The notes beneath the pieces are model-generated. The model was not told the DNA's origin. It searched no databases and was given only the letters and a program-made list of their open reading frames with translations. From contig NZ_AP017659.1 in assembly GCF_002355855.1 (NCBI RefSeq), forward strand, positions 1-57,701: DNA of 57,701 nucleotides. Reading direction: 5' to 3'. Origin of the DNA: Sphingobium cloacae (lineage in GTDB: Bacteria > Pseudomonadota > Alphaproteobacteria > Sphingomonadales > Sphingomonadaceae). Below, one piece after another: positions 8,863-17,260 of the stretch. Position 1 is the first letter of the stretch. The number at the start of each line of letters is the position of its first letter. A program made the translations under genes and the position numbers.

Positions 8863-9888
8863 TCAAGCTGGGACACCAGCCGAGCGGTTGAACAGCTCGC
8901 CGGTTGTCAGCATCCGGTGCATGATGACCGCGAGCTTGCGTGCCACAGCGACGGCGGTGCGCTTGAAGCCGATCTTGGCCCTGAGCTGCAAGCCCCAGGT
9001 TCTGAGCGCGCTGTCGGCGGTACTGCGGGTGAGGATCACGGTGGCCGCCTCATAGAGGAGGCCGCGCAGATGCGCATCGCCCCGCCGTGAGATATGGCCG
9101 TCGAAGTCGACCTCGCCGGACTGGAAGCGGCGCGTCGTCAGACCGAGCCAGGCACCCACCGAGCGCGATCGTTGGAAGTTGTCTGGATCCTCGATGGCAG
9201 CCGTGAAGGAGGCAGCAGTGACAGCGCCGACGCCGGGGATCGACATGAGCAGCTGGCAGCTCTGGCTCTGCCGCGCGGCAGCGACCAGCTGGCGATCGAG
9301 CTCGGCGGCATGACCGCGGATGCTGCGCCACGCCTCAAGCAGGGGTAGGATGATCACCGCCAACTGCTCATGGCCGGAAAGCAGGCGGCGAACATTGGCC
9401 TCGAACACACGGCCGCCGCCTTTGGCAACCACGAGCCCGAAGGTCTTCATCAGCCCGCGGATCTGGTTGGAGAGTTCGGTCGCGATCCGGATCAGCCGGG
9501 TGCGCGCCGTCACCAGCGTCCGCGTCAGCATACTGTCGAAGCCTTTCACGCGGACTTCACGGTAGAAGCCGACCTCGGCGAGCTGCGCCAGCCCGTCGGC
9601 GTCGTTGGCGTCGGTTTTGTTCGGCGCCATGTCGAGTGCGGCTTTGGCATGGCGCGCGTCGATGCAGATCGCCGGCAACCCTTCGGCCACAAGCGCGTGG
9701 TAGAACCACACCGACAAGGGGCCAGTCTCGAACACCACGCGCTGCGGATTGGGAGCGTGTTTGCGGATCGTCTCGGCAATGAGCTTCGGGTCGGATGGGC
9801 ATTTGCCGCGCCAGATGCGCTTGCCTCCACGCCGTACCGAGATCGTGGTGTCTTTAAGAGAGATGTCGAGGCCGATATACTCACCCAT
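8863..9888 (-). CDS. IS110-family transposase
   Basis: A 341-residue transposase of the DEDD type. The N-terminal RuvC-like domain starts MGEYIGLDISLKDTTISV with the first acidic residue at IGLDIS and contains FETGPLS and the DANDADGLAQL segment. The C-terminal transposase_20 domain has the helix-hairpin-helix motif SIPGVGAVTA and GAWLGLT. Length is typical and the frame is intact. IS110 elements encode a guide (bridge) RNA in a non-coding end; the 250 bp upstream of the start (9889-10141) is a place to look for it. No target duplication could be defined. Confidence 0.9.
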   Translation of the reverse strand: MGEYIGLDISLKDTTISVRRGGKRIWRGKCPSDPKLIAETIRKHAPNPQRVVFETGPLSVWFYHALVAEGLPAICIDARHAKAALDMAPNKTDANDADGLAQLAEVGFYREVRVKGFDSMLTRTLVTARTRLIRIATELSNQIRGLMKTFGLVVAKGGGRVFEANVRRLLSGHEQLAVIILPLLEAWRSIRGHAAELDRQLVAAARQSQSCQLLMSIPGVGAVTAASFTAAIEDPDNFQRSRSVGAWLGLTTRRFQSGEVDFDGHISRRGDAHLRGLLYEAATVILTRSTADSALRTWGLQLRAKIGFKRTAVAVARKLAVIMHRMLTTGELFNRSAGVPA

Positions 9889-10141
9889 GGTTGTTCTCCG
9901 TCAGATGCTTGGGCCCGGCTGCAGTCGTGAGCCCGTACTTCCATCCTATCGGGGAACAGCCACCAGCTTCCATGTCAGGGCAGCACCAGGGGCGACTCGC
10001 TCCCGCGATTACCCCATGTAATGGGCCTACGCCACCTGGGTAGCGAACTGGGTGGCTGTCCCTCAGAGATCCTATGGACGTGGAAAGCGACTGGCTCGCT
10101 GGCAGAGTGGGGGTTGGCTACCACCCACTCTGGAGGCGACC

Positions 10142-10458
10142 ATGCAAGCTGATCCTCGAGAACAGACCGCTATCCGCACCGACCGTGCCGCCATTTTTGT
10201 GTCGTTGGAACTCAGTCGCTCGACCTGGCTGATCACCTCGCTGGCACCGGGTAGTGAGAAGCTGTCGAAGCATGTCGTGCGCGGCGGCGACACTGCCGGC
10301 TTGCGCGCGCGCTTTGCCGATCTCCAGGCAAAAGCGCAGGCCCGGACCGGCCAACCCTTTCCCATGGTGGTTATTCACGAAGCGGGCCTTGATGGATTCT
10401 GGTTGCACCGTGTGCTTGTCGGCGAGGGGATCGAAAGCCATGTCGTCGACCCTGCCTC
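10142..10458 (+). pseudogene. IS110-family transposase, N-terminal part, interrupted by IS66
   Basis: The frame starts MQADPREQTAIRTDRAAIFVSLELSRSTW, an IS110-family N-terminus, and runs to SHVVDPAS, where the IS66 element begins. The rest of the protein resumes at 13019 in frame once one copy of the 8-bp target duplication is removed: together 1152 bp, giving 383 residues, a normal length. This is a second, unrelated IS110 element, on the opposite strand to the one at 8863. Confidence 0.85.
10451..10458. repeat. 8-bp target duplication, left copy (IS66)
   Basis: CCTGCCTC is repeated exactly at 13011-13018. Eight base pairs is the usual duplication size of IS66-family insertion. Confidence 0.9.
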
Positions 10459-10541
10459 GTATCCGCTGTCTCGCCCCCACATTGCGGGGATTTCCTGAGC
10501 TCGTAGGTTGCCTGCCGGGATGAACTTATCCGAGGCGGGAG

Positions 10542-10928
10542 ATGGCAGAAGCGATTGTAAGCGAGCCAAAGGGTGAGCGCCGGCGCTGGAGCGACGACGA
10601 GAAGCGCGCAGCGGTTGAGCTGTCGCTGGAGCCGGGCGCCAGCGTCAAGGAAGTGGCGGCGTGCTTTGGGGTGTCGCCCGCCCAGCTCTACGCGTGGCGC
10701 CGCGAGCTGCGCGAGGGATGCGCCGGCGCGGACGCGCCGCTGTTCCTGCCGGCGGTGGTGGAGCGGGTCCCGGAGGGGGACGCGGCACCGCCAGCTCCGA
10801 GGTGGCTCATGCCCGAGGCGCTGGTGGCAGTGGCACTCGAGGTCGGCGGCGCGTCCGTGGTGATCGCGCGCGGCGCCGAGCCGGCCTTGGCCGCGGCTGT
10901 CATCTCAGCGCTGCAGGGTATGCGATGA
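10542..10928 (+). CDS. tnpA: IS66 accessory protein TnpA
   Basis: A 128-residue protein with an N-terminal helix-turn-helix of the IS66 orf1 type (RRWSDDEKRAAVELSLEPG, then VKEVAACFGVSPAQLYAWRR). It likely binds the element's ends and assists TnpC. Its stop overlaps the tnpB start in the sequence ATGA at 10925-10928, so the two are translationally coupled. Confidence 0.88.
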   Translation: MAEAIVSEPKGERRRWSDDEKRAAVELSLEPGASVKEVAACFGVSPAQLYAWRRELREGCAGADAPLFLPAVVERVPEGDAAPPAPRWLMPEALVAVALEVGGASVVIARGAEPALAAAVISALQGMR

Positions 10929-11299
10929 TCGGGCCGGGCAGCGATCTCCGCGTGCTCATCTGCACCAAGCCTGTCGATTTCAGGCTCGGGATCGACGGCT
11001 TGGTCGCACTGATCCAGAACCAGCTGGGGTTCGATCCCTATGCTGGCGGCATCGCCTATGTCTTCCGCGCCAAGCGCAAAGACAGATGCAAGATTCTACT
11101 CTGGGATCAGACAGGACTTGTCCTTGTCACAAAGCGGCTCGAAGACACGGGTGGCTTCTGCTGGCCGCAGGTCCATGACGGCACCTACCGTTTGACCGCG
11201 GCTGAGTTCAGCGTGTTGTTCTCGGGCGCCGACTGGCGCCGGGTGCGCAGCAAAAGACGACCACTGGCACCCAAGGTTGACCTCGCGAACACAGCTTGA
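10925..11299 (+). CDS. tnpB: IS66 accessory protein TnpB
   Basis: A 124-residue TnpB of the IS66 Orf2 family. Characteristic stretches are KPVDFRLGIDGLVALIQ, YVFRAKRKDRCKILLWD and GLVLVTKRLE. This small protein is required for IS66 transposition alongside TnpC, though its biochemical role is unclear. It overlaps tnpA by 4 bp and precedes tnpC by 66 bp. Confidence 0.92.
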   Translation: MIGPGSDLRVLICTKPVDFRLGIDGLVALIQNQLGFDPYAGGIAYVFRAKRKDRCKILLWDQTGLVLVTKRLEDTGGFCWPQVHDGTYRLTAAEFSVLFSGADWRRVRSKRRPLAPKVDLANTA

Positions 11300-11365
11300 G
11301 ATTATCTTTTTCTTAGGCGCTGCAGATGCTTGACTTGGCGTGAGCATCTTGGTTCTGTGCTGTCC

Positions 11366-12976
11366 ATGGATGCAGCGCTTGCTCTCCCCACCAGCCTTGA
11401 AGCCTCGCATGCGCTCATCATCAAGATGGCGCAGGAAGCCGCCGAGCGCGAGCGCTGCCTTGCTGAGGCGCAGGCCGCCAAGGCAGCGCTGGAAGACGAG
11501 CTCGCTGCTGCCAAGGACGAGATCCGGCGTGTGACCGACATCCTCGATGCCTTCAAGCGGCACCGCTTCGGGAGCCGCTCGGAGCGGCTGTCGCCCGACC
11601 AGTACAGCCTGGTGCTCGAGGAGCTCGAGACGACGCTCGGCCGCGCCGAGGCTGGGCTCGAGGCGGTCGCCGAGAAGATCGGCAAGACGGCTGCCAAGCC
11701 GCGCCGCAAGAAGAACCTCGGCCACCTGTCGCCGCATCTGCCGCGCGTCGAGCAGCTGATCGATATCGAGGATAAAGCTTGTCCCTGCTGCGGCGGCGAT
11801 CTCCATGTCATCGACGAGGATGTGGCCGAGCGCCTCGACGTCGTCCCTGTCCAGCTGCGCGTGCTCGTCACCCGGCGCCCGCTCTATGGCTGCCGTGCCT
11901 GCGACAAGGAGGGCAGCGGCCCCGTCGTCCAGGCCAAGGCCCCGCCCTTCATCGTCAAGGCGGGGCTGCCGACCAATGCGCTCGTCGCACATGTCGTGGT
12001 CTCGAAGTTTTCAGATCATACGCCGCTCCACCGCCAGGAGCGCATCCTCCAGCGGCAAGGCATCCACATCGACCGCTCAACGCTCGCCGACTGGGTGGGG
12101 CACGCCGCCTGGCATGTCGAGCGGCTGCACCGCCACCTGATGGCTGAGCTCAAGAGCTCGGTGCGGCTGTTCGCCGACGAGACGCGGATGCCGGTGCAGG
12201 CACCGGGCACCGGCAAGACAACCAGCGGGCAGTTATGGACGTACGCGCGCGACGACAGCCCGTGGGGTGGCACCGCGCCGCCGGCGGTGGTCTACATCTA
12301 CGAGCGCGACCGGAAGGGCTGCCGTCCGGTTGAGCACCTCTCCGGTTACCGCGGCTGGCTTCAGGTTGATGGTTACGCCGGCTACAACCAGGTGGGACAA
12401 GGCAATGCGGTGACGCTCGCGCTGTGCCTGAGCCATTGCCGGCGGCGCTTCTATGACCTGGCCGAGAAGGAGCCTGTGGCCGCTGAAGTGCTGCGCCGCT
12501 TTGCGCTCATCTACAGGATCGAGGCGAGCCTGCGCGGCAAGTCACCCGAGGAGCGCTTGGCCGGCCGCCAGGCGCTGATGAAGGACGAGGTCGACAAGCT
12601 CTTCGCCTATCTGACCGCCAACCGCCGCCGCTTCAGCGCCAAGAGCAAGATGGGCGAGGCGATCGCCTATGGCCTCAACCATCAGGCCGGGCTCACGCGC
12701 TTCCTCGAGGATGGCCGCCTCGAGCTCGACACCAACATCGTGGAACGCGCGATCAAGCCGCAAGCCCTGACGAGACGCAACGCGCTGTTCTGCGCGACGC
12801 ATGAGGGGGCAGCGCACTGGGCAGTGCTGGCCAGCCTTCTTCATACAGCTCACATCAACAACGTCGATCCGCTCGCCTGGCTGACGCACGCGCTCGACAC
12901 GCTCGCCCGCGACGGCGACAGCGCCGACCTCGCTGCCCTCATGCCGTGGCACTTCCCGAAGATCGAAGGACGCTGA
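11366..12976 (+). CDS. tnpC: IS66-family transposase TnpC
   Basis: A DDE transposase of 536 residues from the ATG at 11366 (a TTG at 11330 would add 12). An N-terminal coiled coil (KMAQEAAERERCLAEAQAA) precedes the leucine-rich RHRFGSRSERL region, a zinc-finger segment (CPCCGGDLH ... YGCRACDKE), the catalytic core with LFADETRMP and LQVDGYAGYN, and the C-terminal LDTNIVERAIKP segment with the catalytic Glu. All motifs are present and the frame is intact, so the element could be active. Confidence 0.93.
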   Translation: MDAALALPTSLEASHALIIKMAQEAAERERCLAEAQAAKAALEDELAAAKDEIRRVTDILDAFKRHRFGSRSERLSPDQYSLVLEELETTLGRAEAGLEAVAEKIGKTAAKPRRKKNLGHLSPHLPRVEQLIDIEDKACPCCGGDLHVIDEDVAERLDVVPVQLRVLVTRRPLYGCRACDKEGSGPVVQAKAPPFIVKAGLPTNALVAHVVVSKFSDHTPLHRQERILQRQGIHIDRSTLADWVGHAAWHVERLHRHLMAELKSSVRLFADETRMPVQAPGTGKTTSGQLWTYARDDSPWGGTAPPAVVYIYERDRKGCRPVEHLSGYRGWLQVDGYAGYNQVGQGNAVTLALCLSHCRRRFYDLAEKEPVAAEVLRRFALIYRIEASLRGKSPEERLAGRQALMKDEVDKLFAYLTANRRRFSAKSKMGEAIAYGLNHQAGLTRFLEDGRLELDTNIVERAIKPQALTRRNALFCATHEGAAHWAVLASLLHTAHINNVDPLAWLTHALDTLARDGDSADLAALMPWHFPKIEGR

Positions 12977-13010
12977 CCACCCCACGCCGTGGTGTCCAAC
13001 CACCGGACAC

Positions 13011-13018
13011 CCTGCCTC
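13011..13018. repeat. 8-bp target duplication, right copy (IS66)
   Basis: CCTGCCTC, identical to 10451-10458, directly after the right end of the IS66 element. Confidence 0.9.
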
Positions 13019-13853
13019 GATCGCAACGTCGCGACGGCGGCGGCGGGCAAAGACCGACCGGATCGACGGCGAAGCGCTGCTCCGCGCGCTGCTCGCCTAC
13101 AAGCGCGGTGAGCCGCGCGTCTGCGCGATGGTCAAAGCGCCGACGCCGGACGAGGAGGACCGGCGCCGGATCTGTCGCGAACGGAAGGTGCTGACCGCCG
13201 AGCGGGTCGAACATGTCAACCGCATCAAGGGCCTGTTGTTTGCGCAAGGGATCTTTGACTACGAGCCACTGCGCCGCAATCGGCGAGCCCGGCTCGATGA
13301 ACTCACCACCGGCGATGGCCGGCCCTTGCCGGCGCACCTGAAGACGCAGATTGCCCGCGAGCTTGATCGCCTCGAGCTGCTGCTCGCGCAGATCAAGGCG
13401 GTCGAGGCCGAGCGCGACGCGCTGCTCGCGGCGACGAGCGCCGGCACCTCGGGACCAGCGCTGCTGCTGGGCGTAAAGGGCGTTGGGCCCGAATTTGCCG
13501 GTGTCCTCTGGTCGGAAGGGCTCTACCGGCGCTTCGACAACCGCCGCCAAGTCGCCGCCTATGCTGGCTTGGCACCGACGCCTTGGCAGAGCGGTGCTGT
13601 CGCCCGCGAGCAGGGGGTGTCCAAAGCCGGCAATCCGCGCCTGCGGACAACCATGATCCAGCTGGCCTGGCTGTGGTTGCGACATCAGCCGCAGTCTGCG
13701 CTCAGCCTATGGTTTCAGGAGCGGGTCGCCCGCAATGGCGGTCGGCTGAAGAAGCCGATGATCGTCGCACTGGCGCGCAAGTTGCTCATTGCGCTGTGGA
13801 AGTATGTCGCTGCCGGCGTTGTGATCGACGGCGCCACGACCCAAGCGGCCTGA
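13019..13853 (+). pseudogene. IS110-family transposase, C-terminal part, interrupted by IS66
   Basis: Continuation of the gene at 10142. It opens with SIATSRRRRRAKTDRIDGEA, which completes the DEDD domain, followed by a coiled region and the C-terminal transposase_20 domain (LLLGVKGVGPEFAGVLW, AAYAGLAPTPWQSG). The frame is clean apart from the IS66 insertion. Precise excision of IS66 with one duplication copy would restore the gene. Confidence 0.85.
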
Positions 13854-13963
13854 GCGCTATCACCTTTGCAGTTCCCCGAGGCCTGATCAGCCTCGGCGGA
13901 TCCAGGTGGACGAACCGCACCATCATGTGGCTTGACCAGCCGACTCAGAGATAGGTTTCGTCC

Positions 13964-14155
13964 TCCTGAGTGAACCGCGTCATGCAGCGCCTGACGCTCC
14001 AGGCCTGCCAGCCGGGCGGCCTCGGCACGCGACATGCCCTCCAGCGCATTGGCAATCGCCAGCAATCGGAGCACGGCGCGGTGGTCGTGCTCGCGCGCTG
14101 CTCGCTGACGGAGTTCAGCTGGTGAATGGTCCTGACGGATCGCAAGGGCAGCCAT
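13964..14155 (-). pseudogene. IS630-family transposase, N-terminal fragment
   Basis: Read from 14155 leftward, MAALAIRQDHSPAELRQRA leads into the helix-turn-helix pattern MSRAEAARLAGLERQALHDAV, typical of IS630 transposases. Similarity stops at about 13964, where sequence belonging to the end of the interrupted IS110 element begins. The remaining catalytic domain was not found in the window. It is a relic probably cut by the IS110 arrival. Confidence 0.6.
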
Positions 14156-14299
14156 GGCAATACCCCTCTGCAGCGCCCCCGCATCCACCTCACTGAATCA
14201 CGCCAGCCCCTGCTGCGCAAGCCGAGTCACCACTTCGCTGACCGGGTATGAGAGGCAAGATGACGTTGATCCGGCGCTCGCCAGCTTCGGTTATCCGTT

Positions 14300-14539
14300 C
14301 TTCCTCACCGGCACCGGCCGCTGCCCGCCCGAAAAGATATCGGCGGCGTGCCGGGCTATGCCGAGTATCTGACCGCCCTCGCGGATCCCAACTCCCCCGA
14401 TCGCGACGAACTACTCCGACATCGAAGTGAACACTTCGATCCTGGTAGGGTCGATCTGGTCGCAATCGCGCTCGCCGTCGACGAACTCAGCAGGAAGTGG
14501 GCGCCGAAGTCGCGCCGCAAAACCTCAGCGAAGCACTGA
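14300..14539 (+). pseudogene. C-terminal fragment of a plasmid pRiA4b ORF-3-like protein
   Basis: The stretch GYAEYLTALADPNSPDRDELL, then HFDPGRVDLVAIALAVDEL, matches the C-terminal part of the pRiA4b ORF-3 family found on many alphaproteobacterial plasmids. Upstream, TGTGRCPPE in a neighbouring frame fits the same family, so a frameshift lies near 14335. The front of the gene is missing. The stop at 14537-14539 is just before the IS4 target site. Confidence 0.5.
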
Positions 14540-14549
14540 TCTCCGCGGC

Positions 14550-14558
14550 CCTCGCCGG
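14550..14558. repeat. 9-bp target duplication, left copy (IS4)
   Basis: CCTCGCCGG here is repeated at 16074-16082, bracketing the IS4-family element. A 9-bp duplication fits IS4/Tn5-like insertion. Confidence 0.88.
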
Positions 14559-16073
14559 CTTTCATTTACCCACAACTCTCGCAGCAAGGGTGGCGCCGAG
14601 TTCGATATCGGTGAGGCGTGCGAGGCCGCGCCACATCACCATGTTGCCGGGCGGCGGATCATGGGCGCGGGCGAGATAGCCGCCGAGCCGGGCGAGCTTG
14701 GTCAGATAGCGCGCCAGCGTTGGCGGTGACGCGGTCTTGTTCTTGACCAGCTGATCGAGAAGGCGGATCTCGAGCGCGGTGAGCACCAGGCGCGGTGAGG
14801 CTTTGGGCGCGGTGCGATTGAGCATCGTCAGCCAGAACACCCGCCAGGCCAGGATGCAGAAGATCGCGAGGAGATTGACCAGCCGCTCGGCGGATCGCAG
14901 CTTTGCGTCTTCGGCGCGGCAGCCCGATTTGAGGATCTTGTGGAAGACCTCGATCTTCCAGCGCATGGCGTACCAGCTGATCTTCTGGATCGCCTCGCCT
15001 GGCGAGGTGACGGCAAGATCGGTGAGGAGGCGCCAGCGGATCGGCGGGCGGGTCTCGGGTGCCCTTTGCTCGTCAGCACAGATCACGGTGAGCTGGAGTG
15101 CTGGATAGCGCTTCTGCTTGCCGACAGGCGGCAGGACCTGGAGGCGGTGGTACTTGATGCTGAGGCAGGCCGGGCTTGGCTTTCCCTCATCATCGTGCAC
15201 CTCGATCCAGTGCTCGCCCGCAGCCGTGACCTTTTCCATTGCCGCGATCAGCGTCGGCTCGCTGCCCTCGACCAGACGGTCGACACAGCTGCGGATGAGG
15301 AAATGCGTGCCAAGCTTCCGCGCCTCGCAGAACAGCTCGTAGATGTCGCTCTCCCGGTCGCCGATGTGGATGCACCGTGCCGGATCATCGAGAAGCGCTG
15401 ACGCCTGACGCATGTTCTCGAGCCAGCGCACGCTTTCCTTCTGCTCGATCGGCACACGCGTGCCGTTGATACAGCGCTTGAGCGCCAGGGTGCCGCGAAA
15501 CCCCTTGCGGCTCCAGAACTTGACCGCGGCGAAGCCCTTCGAGCGTCACCGCCAGGCTCGAATGCATGAGCAGACCGCATACCGTGTGCTGGCGCCAACG
15601 GCCCTGCTTGTCCTTGCCGCTGTTGACCCGGTACGTGACGCCGACCGCCTCGGTATGCTGCCGCTGAAAGGTGAACTCGGTGGTGTCATGGAGGATGAGG
15701 ATCAGCCCGTTCACCGCGGCCAGTCGGCTGCGAGTGGCTGCGAAATGGCCCGCCAGGATCGCGTGCTCGCTCACCCGGTCATTGTCGAGGAAGCGATAAG
15801 CCGCCTTGGTCGCGGCCCAGTCCTGGCAGGCAAGGGGCAGGCTGGCGCCGATCGCCCCACCGAGTTGCTCGAGCAGTCGTCGCAATCGCTTGCCAAGACG
15901 GGCATCGGCAAATTCACAGGCCGCCAGCTCCGCATCGAGCCACGAGGCGCCGTCGAGCATCGGATCCATGGCACCACTCCATCCGAATTGGTGCCAGAGA
16001 AGGAATCACGCCCGAGTCATGCCGCGCAAGCTGTTGCGATGCAGTGCCCTCCAGAGATGTGGGTAAATGAAAG
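14559..16073 (-). mobile_element. IS4-family insertion sequence (1515 bp)
   Basis: Both ends read inward CTTTCATTTACCCACA; beyond this the left end has ACTC and the right end TCTC. The exact 9-bp duplication CCTCGCCGG flanks it, so the borders are firm. It carries one transposase gene on the minus strand, which contains a frameshift, so this copy may be inactive. Confidence 0.92.
14562..15969 (-). pseudogene. IS4-family transposase, frameshifted
   Basis: The N-terminal part shows the Tn5-type DNA-binding domain (SWLDAELAACEFADARLGKRL, then WAATKAAYRFLDND) and the first catalytic region (LILHDTTEF). The second frame carries HIGDRESDIYELF with a catalytic Asp and the late YAMRWKIEVFHKILKSG segment with the catalytic Glu (YREKK-type motif). 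The two halves are in different frames, with the break at about 15535-15545, where several codons normally present after LEGL are also missing. The stop codon lies inside the inverted repeat. Confidence 0.85.
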
Positions 16074-16082
16074 CCTCGCCGG
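16074..16082. repeat. 9-bp target duplication, right copy (IS4)
   Basis: CCTCGCCGG, identical to 14550-14558. Confidence 0.88.
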
Positions 16083-16297
16083 ATGCTTACTGACCAGCCT
16101 GCCAGCGTGATCAAAACCTCGGATCCAACCGAGGACCGGCGTAATATACAACGCCATGTGGCACTACCTCACGCGAGGCTGACGTCGTCAAGGTAATCGT
16201 CGCTACCGGACGCCACTTCCGACCAGCACAACGCTGGTTAGAACGAATGGTCTAATGCTCGGTCGGAATGACTCCGGTGAGTTCCGCCGCCGCACAG

Positions 16298-17227
16298 CTA
16301 TCGGCCGGCCGCTCGCCGATTTCGTCCGACGTCTTCGTTGCGGGCGAGCACGAAGTTCCGGTCGACCGCCCAGAAGGGTGCATTGAAGCCCAGTTTATCG
16401 GCTTCTGCTGCGTCATCGACCTTGCGGAAGTCAGCGATGAGCGAGTGCTTGACGCCAAACACGGTGTCTTCGGCAAGGTACTGACAGTCAGGCGTGAAGA
16501 TATGGGTCACGACGGTATCGTAGCCAGGCGCCTTGACGATAAAGTGCAGGTGCGCGGCCCGGTTCGGGTGGCGGCCGAGCGCGGCAAGAAGCTTGCCGAC
16601 CGTGCCGTCGTCCGGGATCGGATAGAACCGGGGCTTGGCCGTGCGGAACCAGTACTCACCACGCGCATCGGTGGTGAAGACGCCGCGCAGATTATAGTCC
16701 GGCTGGATACCTTTCTGCTGAACATCGTAGAAGCCGTCGTCGTTCGTGGCCCAGACATCCACCGTTGCGCCAACGACCGGATGGCCCTCGTTGTCGGTCA
16801 CGCGACCGCGAACGACGAGCGGTTCGCCCTTGCCATCGAGACAGATATTGGTGCCGTTCTCGTAGCGGGGGGCGTCCTCGACGTAGAAGGGGCCGAGCAC
16901 CGTGTTCTCGGTCGAACCCTCCGGACGGTCGTGATTGAGCGCATCGACGAGCATCGACACTCCGAGAACATCGGAGAGAAGGATGAACTCCTGGCGCCAG
17001 TCCGAGCACATCTGGCCGGTCTTCGTCAGGAACTCGATGCCGGCCATCCATTCCTCGGTGGTCAGCCTTGCCTCTTTCACCGCCGCATGGAGATGGGTGA
17101 CGATGATCGTCATGACTTCGCGCATGCGCGGCAAGATATCCGGTCCCATGCGGGCGTTCACGACGTCCGCCGACCGCGCGGCATCGAAATAGGCGAGGTC
17201 GCGTTCCGATCTGGTGGTCTCGCTCAT
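16298..17227 (-). CDS. Hydroxyquinol 1,2-dioxygenase (intradiol, Fe(III))
   Basis: A 309-residue intradiol ring-cleavage enzyme that should open hydroxyquinol (1,2,4-trihydroxybenzene) to maleylacetate. The N-terminal catechol-dioxygenase dimerisation domain is followed by the catalytic domain: VLGPFYVEDAP, TDARGEYWFRTAKPRFYPIP with an iron Tyr ligand, and HPNRAAHLHFIV with the two His ligands. The alternative families (catechol or chlorocatechol dioxygenase) are less likely because maleylacetate reductase lies 33 bp upstream in the same operon. GGAGAGGA before 17227 selects the start MSETTRSER. The frame is intact. Confidence 0.85.
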   Translation of the reverse strand: MSETTRSERDLAYFDAARSADVVNARMGPDILPRMREVMTIIVTHLHAAVKEARLTTEEWMAGIEFLTKTGQMCSDWRQEFILLSDVLGVSMLVDALNHDRPEGSTENTVLGPFYVEDAPRYENGTNICLDGKGEPLVVRGRVTDNEGHPVVGATVDVWATNDDGFYDVQQKGIQPDYNLRGVFTTDARGEYWFRTAKPRFYPIPDDGTVGKLLAALGRHPNRAAHLHFIVKAPGYDTVVTHIFTPDCQYLAEDTVFGVKHSLIADFRKVDDAAEADKLGFNAPFWAVDRNFVLARNEDVGRNRRAAGR

Positions 17228-17260
17228 ATCGTTCCTCTCCATTCTGAGCGTTCGGCGCGG

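Larger units (their letters stand above)
10459..13010 (+). mobile_element. IS66-family insertion sequence, complete (2552 bp)
   Basis: The element starts GTATCCGCTG and ends CCGGACAC; the reverse complement of the right end begins GTGTCCGGTG, giving short imperfect inverted repeats. It carries the three classical genes tnpA, tnpB and tnpC in order and is bracketed by the 8-bp duplication CCTGCCTC. It lies inside an IS110-family transposase gene, so it inserted after that element arrived. Confidence 0.92.
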
